DNA of 64,000 bases from Alteromonas pelagimontana (GTDB lineage: Bacteria; Pseudomonadota; Gammaproteobacteria; Enterobacterales; Alteromonadaceae): positions 2,232,001 to 2,296,000 of the forward strand of contig NZ_CP052766.1 of NCBI RefSeq assembly GCF_002499975.2. Direction: 5' to 3'. The translations under genes were made by a program, and so were the position numbers. Under the pieces are notes generated by a model. That model was not told the origin of the DNA, ran no database searches, and was given only the letters and a program-made list of their open reading frames with translations. This document shows, in pieces, positions 37,358-45,772 of this stretch (its first letter is position 1; each line of letters opens with the position of its first letter).

Positions 37358-38659
37358 CTATACCTCCTTCGACGAGTCTTCTTTAGATCTGTGCGCAGAG
37401 CGCGCTTCACTTTTCTTCATGAGAATTGGGGCGGTGACACCATGTACCACAATAGAGAGTAAAATTGTGAACATAACAGCCGACCAGATAGTGGTGGTAT
37501 CTCCAAAACGGCCGTGATTTTCTCCATAGCTTAAATAATAAAGGGAGCCTATTCCCCTGACTCCCAAAAATGCAATGGTAAAACGACCGTACCACGGCAG
37601 CGAATTGCGCGATTGGGCGACTAAACCTGTAAGGGGACGAATGAGAAATACCACTAAAAATCCCAGCAAAGCTCCTTCCCAAGTCAGGTTTCTCATAATA
37701 TCAGTGGTGAGAAATGCGCCAAAGATAAGCAAAATTATCACCAGCAATATGCTTTCAATCTGTTCTAAAAAGTGGTGAGAGATGGCGTGGTAATAGCTGG
37801 TGGGGGCATATTGTTTGGCAGTAACCGCACTTATGAAAACGGCGAGAAATCCGTAGCCGTGGAAGGCCTCGGCGACTCCGTAAGACGTCAGTAACGCACC
37901 CAGTGTGATCATACCTTCGCTGGTAAAGCTTTTTTCGTCATCTGCTTGCGAAGAATCACCATCTTTGTTGGCTTCGGGAACATAAGTAAATACCAGCCAA
38001 GCGCCTATCCTTCCTGTGAGTAGCCCAATCACCACGCCTGCAGTAACGCGCCAAAGTAAGTCTTCAAGTGCCCACTGAACCGTCCAGCTTCCTAATGCAG
38101 TAGCACCCATTGCAGCAATAGCAAGATGAACGAATGGGAAGGCTAAACCGTCGTTGGCACCAGCCTCTACGGTAAGGCCGAAACGGATATCATGCCGTTG
38201 CCTTGCACCGGGCGGTCCAACTTGCACATTACTGGCTAAAACCGGATCAGTGGGGCTTAATACCGCAGCCAGAAAAATACATGATGCCACAGTAAGCTCC
38301 ATCATATACCAGCCGAACAGGGCCACAAGAAGAATAGTCAAAGGCATGGTAATGAAAAGCAACGGCCACACCTGATTCCAGTTTTTCCAGGAAAAAGGCC
38401 GATCAATGGCTAAACCAGCTACCGCAAGAGAGGCAATGACAATGAATTCGGAAATTAGCTCGGTGAAAACGGTGTGTTCCGGATCTCGTAAAAGATCCAC
38501 AGAAGGCAATCCGAGCGGCAAGCTAAATGCCGCCCAACCGATAAAAACATAAACCAGCGGCAGGGGGAAAATTGATCCCTTCAATCGACGTTGAAGCCCT
38601 ACAGCAATAACTAACGTCAAACCAAAAAGCACATAAAGAAACGTTTTGCCGTCTATCAT
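37358..38659 (-). CDS. Cation/proton antiporter (CPA1, NhaP-like)
   Basis: 433 aa with about twelve membrane segments. Conserved blocks are LSPTDPVLASNVQVG (ion-site region), TVEAGANDGLAFPFV and FLGVRGIGSLYYLSYG. No TrkA-C or other soluble domain, in contrast to the NhaP2-type protein at 17932-19638. It would exchange Na+ or K+ for H+. The frame opens at a TTG (38683) without a ribosome site; the ATG at 38659 is chosen. Confidence 0.85.
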   Translation of the reverse strand: MIDGKTFLYVLFGLTLVIAVGLQRRLKGSIFPLPLVYVFIGWAAFSLPLGLPSVDLLRDPEHTVFTELISEFIVIASLAVAGLAIDRPFSWKNWNQVWPLLFITMPLTILLVALFGWYMMELTVASCIFLAAVLSPTDPVLASNVQVGPPGARQRHDIRFGLTVEAGANDGLAFPFVHLAIAAMGATALGSWTVQWALEDLLWRVTAGVVIGLLTGRIGAWLVFTYVPEANKDGDSSQADDEKSFTSEGMITLGALLTSYGVAEAFHGYGFLAVFISAVTAKQYAPTSYYHAISHHFLEQIESILLVIILLIFGAFLTTDIMRNLTWEGALLGFLVVFLIRPLTGLVAQSRNSLPWYGRFTIAFLGVRGIGSLYYLSYGENHGRFGDTTTIWSAVMFTILLSIVVHGVTAPILMKKSEARSAHRSKEDSSKEV

Positions 38660-38896
38660 TGAAGATAATTCCACTGGTTCCAAGGGACCAGGTATCTAGC
38701 AGTAGCATACTGGCGGTTGATAATTTTTACTGGAAATAGCAGGTATTAGATTAAAATTGAGCAGTTTAATTATGTAAGAGTCGGCCTGTTGAGAAAGGAG
38801 ATGAATAATTTGGTGACTAAATACGGAAAATTGGAACGACAACGCATATATCAAAATGCGGATGCTTATCGACCCAATTACTCCAGGGAGTGTATG

Positions 38897-40030
38897 TTAA
38901 GGTTTCGTTGCCAGGAGGGCAGGTTGCCAGCCATCCAAGATGTTATATTTAGAGTAAATTTCTACGTCAGTACCAGAAAGTTGTGGACGGGAATCATGCT
39001 TTACTGCGCCAGGCCCATTGCTGTTGTACTCGCGAAAACGCGCCTCGGTAATAGGACTGAACTCCTTACGCCCTCCTTCTGGCGTTGAGCCTCCCATTGA
39101 TGTCCAGCCCTCGGTGGCGATATGACTATCCATGAAGGTGTTAATGAACACCGATTTACCTACCGCAAAAGGGTTGGCATAACGACCGTCAGCGAACGTG
39201 GTAGTAGGATGCCATGGACGCCCGAGCGGAACGCTGCCATCGGGAACATTATCTTCTTTTAGCAGGCGGCAGTTTATAAAAGTTAAACCAAACTCATCGG
39301 TAATCAGGGTGCTGGGCGCGGTGATAAAGCCAGTGTATTGCTGAGGTTTTAACCTGCTGCGGGAATAAATATCAACGCCTTCAAACAGCGCGTTGCCGTT
39401 ACCAAAGATAAAATCCACATGGCCGTGAATTTCACCGCCGCTGAAATAGCTGCGGCCACCCTGAACATACAGAGTATCTTGAAACCCCAGCAGGCGAACG
39501 TTCTCAACCACAATTTTGTCGGCATATTCGCCGGTTTTTAGTGCTACAGCTTGCTCTCCATTTACTCTGTCAGCATCTGCTTTTCCTCTTGCTTCATTGG
39601 CACGATAGTCAAAACTGTTTTCGATAGTCATATTAGCAAGATGAATATTTTGCGTATCAACGTCAACGGTGGCAGTTCTGAATGTTCCCCAGGTTTCATT
39701 GCTGCCGGGCTTCACCGGCTGCCCGGCATAACGACCGAAATAAATGCGGGTGGCGTCCATTCCTGCACCCACTAAAGTCAGGTTGGGCGTAGTAATTACG
39801 ACCCGCTCGTAATAACTGCCAGGCGCAATAGCGATTGTCCACCCTCCTTCTTTAGGAGCTGCGTTTACTGCAGCCTGCACAGAAGTATAATGATTACGGG
39901 CATCAGTGGGTTGTAGCGAAACAGTGGCATCAGCTTTGGCAACAGAATTTTGCGATGCAGTGGTATGTGATTGCGTTGAAAAAGCGGTCATAACAAGCAT
40001 CAATCCCACTACTATCGCACTTTTAAACAT
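38897..40030 (-). CDS. Pectinesterase (CE8), exported
   Basis: 377 aa with a signal peptide (IVVGLMLVMTAFSTQS). The right-handed beta-helix enzyme carries the CE8 residues: EQAVAL (Gln160), GFQDT (Gln184, Asp185 acid/base), HVDFIFGNG (Asp206 nucleophile) and LGRPW (Arg271). It removes methyl esters from pectin, making polygalacturonate for the lyases and hydrolases. The frame is open to 40054, but ATG 40030 has GGCGGAG upstream; it overlaps the GH28 stop by 8 nt. Last gene of the five-gene operon starting at 45312. Confidence 0.93.
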   Translation of the reverse strand: MFKSAIVVGLMLVMTAFSTQSHTTASQNSVAKADATVSLQPTDARNHYTSVQAAVNAAPKEGGWTIAIAPGSYYERVVITTPNLTLVGAGMDATRIYFGRYAGQPVKPGSNETWGTFRTATVDVDTQNIHLANMTIENSFDYRANEARGKADADRVNGEQAVALKTGEYADKIVVENVRLLGFQDTLYVQGGRSYFSGGEIHGHVDFIFGNGNALFEGVDIYSRSRLKPQQYTGFITAPSTLITDEFGLTFINCRLLKEDNVPDGSVPLGRPWHPTTTFADGRYANPFAVGKSVFINTFMDSHIATEGWTSMGGSTPEGGRKEFSPITEARFREYNSNGPGAVKHDSRPQLSGTDVEIYSKYNILDGWQPALLATKP

Positions 40031-41456
40031 TCGGTAACTCCGCCTTCTTGCCATTGATCACGATGTTCTGTTGCGTGATATCCGCGACATTTTCTATCAC
40101 CGAAGGCGAATCCACCTTTTCAAACGTCAGGCTTTTAAAGGTGACACCGGTAATGGGCGTATGGTCATAACCTAAGAGCACAAAAGCTCTTTGTGCATGT
40201 TGAACATAAAGATTCTCAATGCGGATACCTTCCAGCTTCGGCGTAAAATTGCCCACATCGCCTTCTTCATAAAAGAAGTTAATTACGATTGCATCCTTTA
40301 CCTGCCCGATGCGCAAGTTACGGTAGTTCAGGTTTTGCAGATGGCCGCCGCGCAGCGAATTGGTTTTAATGCGGATGCCTCTGTCCAGATTCGGACTGCT
40401 CATCTCACAATTTTGCGCATACAGATTACGCACGCCGCCGGAAATTTCACTACCGATAACGACGCCGCCGTGCCCAGCTTTCATTTGGCAGTTGTTGATA
40501 AGAATATTCTCGCAGGGCTGCGCTACCCGACGGCCATCAGCGTTACGGCCCGATTTCACCGCAATGCAATCATCGCCAGTATCAAAGGTGCAGTTTTCGA
40601 TAAGTACATCGGTACAGGATTCAGGATCGCAACCGTCTGAGTTGGGCCCGTAGCTATGGCAGTAGATATCTTTGACAGTGACGTTGGTACATAACACCGG
40701 GTTCACTAACCAGAACGGGGAATTGCGGATGGTTACGCCCGATATCAGCACATTTTTACAGCGATAAGGTTGAATAAATGGCGGACGTAGATAATTTTTT
40801 TCAAATACCCGTTCTTCCACAGGCACGCCTTTTTCAGCCATAGCCCGTAGCGGATCGCGGGTATTTTTTTGGTTGGCTTCGGGGTCATCTCCCCATTTTG
40901 CTTCTTTCCACGGGCCTTTCCACGGCCACCAAATGGTTTCACTGGCACCGCCTTCCAGTGTACCTTCACCCGTCACGGCAATATTGGTTTGCTCAAAGGC
41001 ATAGATAAGCGGTGAGTACCCGTACAGCTCAGTGCCTTCCCAACGGGTAAATACGTAAGGCTTATAACGTTCTGGTTCGGGAATAAAGTGCAGTACTGCG
41101 CCTTTTGCGATATGAAAATTAATATTAGATTTAAGATGAACCGGGCCGGTATAAAATGCGCCTTCTGGCACAGTAACAGTACCGCCGCCCTGTTGAGCAA
41201 TATGGGCAATGGCATCGGCAATGGCCTGAGTACAATCATTTTGTTTGCCAGGCTTGGCACCGAAATCGGTAATACTGGCTGAGCGCTCAGGAAACGTAGG
41301 CGGTACAATACGGCTGCGAATAGCGGCGGCGTTAGTGTCCCAGTCGAAATCGCTGGTAGGACGTATTGCCGAACTACAACCAGACAGGCTAAGTAAACCG
41401 GCAGTAGTAGCGCTGTGGCCGATGAGTTTCAGTAGGGTTCTACGGTCAGTCCGCAT
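40023..41456 (-). CDS. Polygalacturonase-type glycoside hydrolase (GH28), Tat-type lipoprotein
   Basis: 477 aa. The N-terminus RTDRRTLLKLIG has a twin-arginine motif (5-6) and is followed by the lipobox LSGC (Cys27), so it is predicted to be Tat-exported and lipid-anchored. GH28 residues: NSDGCD (272-277, Asp274), DTGDDC (292-297, Asp295-Asp296), GHGG (328-331) and RIK (362-364). These fit hydrolysis of galacturonan or rhamnogalacturonan backbones; the presence of an N-terminal extension and bound rhamnogalacturonan enzymes nearby leave the exact substrate open. It lies 2 bp after the esterase and overlaps CE8. Confidence 0.92.
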   Translation of the reverse strand: MRTDRRTLLKLIGHSATTAGLLSLSGCSSAIRPTSDFDWDTNAAAIRSRIVPPTFPERSASITDFGAKPGKQNDCTQAIADAIAHIAQQGGGTVTVPEGAFYTGPVHLKSNINFHIAKGAVLHFIPEPERYKPYVFTRWEGTELYGYSPLIYAFEQTNIAVTGEGTLEGGASETIWWPWKGPWKEAKWGDDPEANQKNTRDPLRAMAEKGVPVEERVFEKNYLRPPFIQPYRCKNVLISGVTIRNSPFWLVNPVLCTNVTVKDIYCHSYGPNSDGCDPESCTDVLIENCTFDTGDDCIAVKSGRNADGRRVAQPCENILINNCQMKAGHGGVVIGSEISGGVRNLYAQNCEMSSPNLDRGIRIKTNSLRGGHLQNLNYRNLRIGQVKDAIVINFFYEEGDVGNFTPKLEGIRIENLYVQHAQRAFVLLGYDHTPITGVTFKSLTFEKVDSPSVIENVADITQQNIVINGKKAELPNV

Positions 41457-41458
41457 AG

Positions 41459-42439
41459 TTATTCCTTCTCTTGTTGCGCAATCCGGGTAAGGAAAGCGTC
41501 TATTCTATCCGCGGTTTCGGTAACATAAGGGTCGAATAGCCAGTAAGTGTGAATGTTGTCTTCATACTGGAAGTATTGATTGATAATGCCAAAACGATCT
41601 AATTTTTCTAACACTGTGTCTTTGCCGGCGGTGAACCGCATTTGGCCGCTGCTGATAATCAGCATGGGCGGCGACTGCTGATGAATATGTTTGGCGGTGG
41701 AAGCTTGTTCCCATTTCTCCAGCGTATCTTCCATAGCGCCTCCAAACCACAGGCCAGCAGCAGACTTCTCTTTGTTTTTGTTCTCATTGGCAATGGCCAG
41801 TGGATGGGTAAAATCCAGCACGCCGTCCAGGTCGATCACCGCGTTTACGCGGGTATCTGCATCAGACTCACTGCCTTTAAACCAGGTTTGGTTCGCTGTG
41901 TTCCCCAGCAAACCCGCCATGTGCCCGCCAGAAGACCCACCGCCTAAGGCAATACTATCAGGGGCAATATTGAATTGCTGGGCGTTTTCCTTCACCCAGA
42001 CAAGAGCGTCGTTTATGTCTACCAATCCTGCCGGATAAGGCGCTTCTACCGACAGGCGGTATTCTGGCGTAATTACTACATAGCCCCGTTGCGCCAGCAG
42101 GTTTGCCAGTGTATAAAAATGGGATTTATTGCCTGAGCGCCAGCCGCCGCCATGAATAAGCATCACTGCTTGCTTGCTGGGTTTGGCTTTGGCAGGCAAA
42201 AAGATATCCAGATGCAGTTCCCGATCGTTCGCAACTTTATAGCGGCGGTCGAACATTACCTGCTGCCCTTGCTCAAAATTCAGCGTAGGCCAGACAAGTT
42301 CCGGGTGGCTTTCGATGTTGTTATAGTAACGCTGCGATACCGAATAGCTGTCATCAACAGTAAAGTCTTTAGCCACTGTCGATGCCGTTAACAAAGCAGA
42401 TAAACATATAGCGATGGGTAACGATGAGGAGAATGACAT
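41459..42439 (-). CDS. Exported alpha/beta-hydrolase esterase of the pectin locus
   Basis: 326 aa with a signal peptide (IAICLSALLTASTVAK). HGGGW (96-100) forms the oxyanion hole and GSSGG (168-172, Ser170) the nucleophile elbow, as in hormone-sensitive-lipase/BD-FAE type esterases. In this operon it probably removes acetyl or other acyl groups from pectin or arabinan side chains; substrate is inferred from context only. It is 3 bp after GH43 and 2 bp before GH28. Confidence 0.83.
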   Translation of the reverse strand: MSFSSSLPIAICLSALLTASTVAKDFTVDDSYSVSQRYYNNIESHPELVWPTLNFEQGQQVMFDRRYKVANDRELHLDIFLPAKAKPSKQAVMLIHGGGWRSGNKSHFYTLANLLAQRGYVVITPEYRLSVEAPYPAGLVDINDALVWVKENAQQFNIAPDSIALGGGSSGGHMAGLLGNTANQTWFKGSESDADTRVNAVIDLDGVLDFTHPLAIANENKNKEKSAAGLWFGGAMEDTLEKWEQASTAKHIHQQSPPMLIISSGQMRFTAGKDTVLEKLDRFGIINQYFQYEDNIHTYWLFDPYVTETADRIDAFLTRIAQQEKE

Positions 42440-42442
42440 CGG

Positions 42443-44113
42443 TTATTTCCTTTGCTGCGGAAGAAATCGAAGGTAATCCACATCAATGTGCGCGGCTGTA
42501 TCATCAGCCAGACTGAACAAGCCGACTTTGGCTCCTACCCAGCGCCCTCGCACGGCGCTAAACTGTTCGCCCACCACCGTAAAGCGGGAATTGGCATCGG
42601 TGCGATAGCTGAAAATGACCGATGCATCACTGGCGACGATGTAGCGTAGTTCCACGCTTTCGCTTTTTATTGGGCCATAATCCTCAATAGACTCATCGCA
42701 TCCGGTTCTGGCACCACCGCAGTGGCCATACACAAGGTGAGTTTGTCCATCAATGGGTTTAATCCCCACATATGCGTAATCCTCACCAAACATCAGCAAA
42801 CCCCCTTCGGCGTTTTTACTGGAGCTAGCTAAATTAAATTTGGTACGCACTTCAAAGGTAGGAGCGGGAAGCTTTTGCAGCAGTAGTGATGGTGTCATCC
42901 AAAGATTGTCGCCGGTTTTTTCTACCTTCGGTTGCCCTAATAACCGCAGCACGCCCCGGCTTTCGTCCATGCGATACCAACTGTCATTACTGTTCGCATT
43001 CCATTGCCACTGAATACCAAGCTCTTTGCCATTAAATTCATCGGTAGTGGGTTGTGGCGCAATGACTCCCGGCTTGTCGGTTTTCGGCTTAGTGTGAGTG
43101 TAGACGGGTTCACCCACGCCATCGCCATCCTCGTCGACGCCAATGACTGGCCAGTCGCTCTGCCAGGTGAGAGGTTGCAGGTGAACAATGCGTCCATAGG
43201 CTTTGCGGGACTGAAAATGAATAAACCAGTCTTCGTTTTCATCGGTATGCACCCACGCACCTTGATGGGGGCCGTTGATAAGCGTATTTCCTTGATCCAT
43301 AACAACGCGAGCTTCGTAGGGGCCGGAGATGGCTTTGGCGCGAAATACGGTTTGCCAGCCCGTTTCTACACCACCAGCGGGCGCAAAAATATAATAATAG
43401 CCATTGCGCTTGTAAAACTTGGGCCCTTCTATTGTGCGATAGCCTGGCAGCTTATTCCCATCTACCACATTGGTGTAATCTTCACTCACCCAACCGGTAT
43501 CTGGTGCCATTTCCCGTAAGCTTAAAACGTTATTAAAGCCTGCGCGGCTTTTCGCCCAGGCATGAAGCAAATACGCCTTACCGTCATCGTCCCACAATGG
43601 TGTGGGATCGATCAGACCTTGACCCGGCAGAATGAGTTTTGGCGCCGACCACTGCCCGGCTGGGTCGGTAGCGGTGGTCACATAAATGCCGAAATCCGGA
43701 TCGGGATAGAAAATCCAGAATTTATCATCGTGGAAACGAATATTGGGTGCCCATACCCCTTCGCCGTGACGAGGGGTAGCAAAATGATCCAGAGGAACCT
43801 GCTTAGGAAGAGCATAATTAATCAGCTTCCAGTTGACCAAGTCTGTCGAATGTAAAACAGGCAGACCTGGCGCGGTATTAAAGCTGGATGCCGTCATATA
43901 GTAATTGCCGTCAACGGCAACAACGTCAGGATCCGAATAGTCCAGGTGCAGAACAGGGTTGCGATACTCACCGTTACTCATATCCGATACCCATAAACGT
44001 TTATCGGTAACGGCAACAGCAGCGGTTGTAGTCGTTTGATTCCCCTGTTGGCACCCCAGTATTAATGGGGCCAATAAAGCGAGCATCGACAACCGTTTCT
44101 GCACGACTATCAT
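42443..44113 (-). CDS. Glycoside hydrolase family 43 lipoprotein, with C-terminal beta-sandwich
   Basis: 556 aa. Lipobox LILGC (Cys21). The five-bladed propeller carries the GH43 acids Asp61 (YSDPD), Asp169 (LIDPT) and Glu229 (TIEGP). From about residue 355 a concanavalin-like domain of the beta-xylosidase C-terminal type follows (GKELGIQWQWNAN). Such enzymes release arabinose or xylose from side chains of hairy pectin. ATGA overlap with the GH105 gene. Arabinan versus xylan preference cannot be decided here. Confidence 0.9.
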   Translation of the reverse strand: MIVVQKRLSMLALLAPLILGCQQGNQTTTTAAVAVTDKRLWVSDMSNGEYRNPVLHLDYSDPDVVAVDGNYYMTASSFNTAPGLPVLHSTDLVNWKLINYALPKQVPLDHFATPRHGEGVWAPNIRFHDDKFWIFYPDPDFGIYVTTATDPAGQWSAPKLILPGQGLIDPTPLWDDDGKAYLLHAWAKSRAGFNNVLSLREMAPDTGWVSEDYTNVVDGNKLPGYRTIEGPKFYKRNGYYYIFAPAGGVETGWQTVFRAKAISGPYEARVVMDQGNTLINGPHQGAWVHTDENEDWFIHFQSRKAYGRIVHLQPLTWQSDWPVIGVDEDGDGVGEPVYTHTKPKTDKPGVIAPQPTTDEFNGKELGIQWQWNANSNDSWYRMDESRGVLRLLGQPKVEKTGDNLWMTPSLLLQKLPAPTFEVRTKFNLASSSKNAEGGLLMFGEDYAYVGIKPIDGQTHLVYGHCGGARTGCDESIEDYGPIKSESVELRYIVASDASVIFSYRTDANSRFTVVGEQFSAVRGRWVGAKVGLFSLADDTAAHIDVDYLRFLPQQRK

Positions 44114-45312
44114 TTTTGTAGCTCCAGCGCCGCCAGGATGAACGGGCCTACGCCTTTGGCATCATTGGCGCGAACGGGTTCGCCGATATAGTATTCAAAT
44201 GAACCGTCACGATAAGGGTTGCCGCCAAGACCGGCTACCGCGCAAATTTGGTTTAAGCTTATTACATTGTTGGCAGGGTCTACCGAAATCATCTGATCGA
44301 GCATGCCAGCAAAGCCTTTTTCGGCGTGAGAGCGAAATGATTCTGGCAACACATGTAGATTGACGCCGCGGGCGATTGCATAGGTCAGCATTGCCGTAGC
44401 GGAGCCTTCCAGGTAGTTTCCTTTACGCTCGGCTAAATTTACAACCTGATACCAGGCACCTGTTTCATCCTGATATTTCACTGCTTGGGTAATCAGATTT
44501 TCAAAGCGCTTTTTCAACCAGTTGTACTTAGGATGGTGAGCTGGTGCGATGTCAAGCACGTCCACCATGGCCATGGCATACCACCCTAAAGCGCGGCCCC
44601 AGTGATGTGGCGAAAGCCCGGTTTCACTGTCGGACCATTTTTGTTCCCGCGACTCATCCCAGCCGTGGCGGGGAAGGCCGGTCTTTTCATCATAAAGGTG
44701 CTTCTCAATGAGCTCGAATTGAGTAAACACATCATTCAATCCATCTGGCTTGCCGTAGCGAAGTAAATATTCCGCATAAAACGGTGCACCCATATACAGG
44801 CCATCCAGCCACATCTGGTTGGGGTAACGCTTTTTGTGCCAAAAACCGCCTTCCTGGGTGCGCGGATGCTCGGTTAACTGCGAGCGAAGTAGGTCTGCGG
44901 CTTTTTTGTAGCGGCTGTCGCCGGTTTGATCATAGAGAAAGAGGAGCACCTTTCCAGGATTAATCATGTCGATATTAAATTTATTAATGTCGTAGGTCTT
45001 GATGCTGCCATCACTATTTACGAAGCGATCATAGTAATTTTTGATGTATTTGAAATAGCGCTCGTCGCCGGTTTTTTCGTAAAGTCTGGAGAACGCCAGC
45101 AAGTTCAGGCCATGTACATAATCCCACTGCGGCTCTTCATCCCAATCGATCATCCACGCCTCGGGAAAACGCACCATTTCGGATTCTGCCATGCGTACTG
45201 ACCATTTCGCTGTGTTGTCTAACGCTGTCTGCGTGGTGTTTTCTTTGGCATGAGCGAGCGGTTGAAGCGCCATTGTTCCCACCATAAGCAGCGAGGAAAG
45301 TAGTTTTCGCAT
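44110..45312 (-). CDS. Unsaturated rhamnogalacturonyl hydrolase (GH105)
   Basis: 400 aa with signal peptide (LLMVGTMALQPLAHA). The alpha/alpha-barrel shows MWLDGLYMGAPF (Asp170, the putative general acid) and HHWGRALGWYA (236-246), both typical for GH105 (YteR/YesR). It removes the unsaturated 4-deoxy-uronate left at the non-reducing end by pectate or rhamnogalacturonan lyases, feeding KduI and KduD. First gene of the leftward operon, with AGGAG ribosome site; a LacI-type operator lies 38 bp upstream. Confidence 0.92.
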   Translation of the reverse strand: MRKLLSSLLMVGTMALQPLAHAKENTTQTALDNTAKWSVRMAESEMVRFPEAWMIDWDEEPQWDYVHGLNLLAFSRLYEKTGDERYFKYIKNYYDRFVNSDGSIKTYDINKFNIDMINPGKVLLFLYDQTGDSRYKKAADLLRSQLTEHPRTQEGGFWHKKRYPNQMWLDGLYMGAPFYAEYLLRYGKPDGLNDVFTQFELIEKHLYDEKTGLPRHGWDESREQKWSDSETGLSPHHWGRALGWYAMAMVDVLDIAPAHHPKYNWLKKRFENLITQAVKYQDETGAWYQVVNLAERKGNYLEGSATAMLTYAIARGVNLHVLPESFRSHAEKGFAGMLDQMISVDPANNVISLNQICAVAGLGGNPYRDGSFEYYIGEPVRANDAKGVGPFILAALELQK

Positions 45313-45349
45313 ATGCGACTCCTGAAAATTAACAAAATTAAAACCTGAG

Positions 45350-45363
45350 TGCTACCGGTAGCA
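45350..45363. promoter_or_regulatory. Pectin-regulon operator 1, TGCTACCGGTAGCA
   Basis: Perfect 14-bp palindrome with the central CG typical of LacI-family operators, 38 bp upstream of the GH105 start, where it would block the leftward degradation operon. It shares TGCYACCGGTRGCA with the sites at 45578, 57477 and 63297. Confidence 0.75.
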
Positions 45364-45772
45364 TGTTGGCTCAACCGGTTTATGTTGTCAAGTTGTAATA
45401 TCGATAACAATAAGTTTAACAAACGCAAATTATTGCTCCCGTTTCAACTGTTACTCTTTGAAATATATATCTTTGCCGTTCCCATCAAACCTCGTGTATG
45501 TTCTGCTAGTAGGATTGTTAGCCTTAATGGTCGGTGTGTCCTTTCAACTGACTGTAAAGAAAATGTACAAATTTATTTGCCACCGGTAGCATTAGGGAAT
45601 AGGATGTAAATCATATGTAACGCATGAAGAAAAGAAGCTGTCTCAGGCTGGACATAATATTTAACAAAGTTATAGCTGCTGTCCGGAAGGTAACAACCGG
45701 ATTGCGTCTTAACAATACAGTCACAAAGACTGTGATGTTTAAACAAACCCTATCCACGTGAGGAAGACACTC
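45364..45772. other. Divergent promoter region of the pectin operon and TonB receptor
   Basis: About 410 bp without a gene that I can support. It holds operator 2 and the promoters of both directions, and ends in the ribosome site GTGAGGAAGACACTC of the receptor. No clear catabolite-repressor site was found by eye. Confidence 0.5.
45578..45591. promoter_or_regulatory. Pectin-regulon operator 2, TGCCACCGGTAGCA
   Basis: Near-perfect palindrome (one asymmetric position), 182 bp upstream of the TonB receptor start and facing it. Together with operator 1 it brackets the divergent promoter region of the GH105 operon and the receptor; looping between the two is possible. Confidence 0.72.

Noticed and set aside
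38789..39088. Rightward 99-codon frame at the 3' end of the pectinesterase gene
   Set aside because: Mostly antisense to the CE8 gene, with no ribosome site or recognisable protein features.
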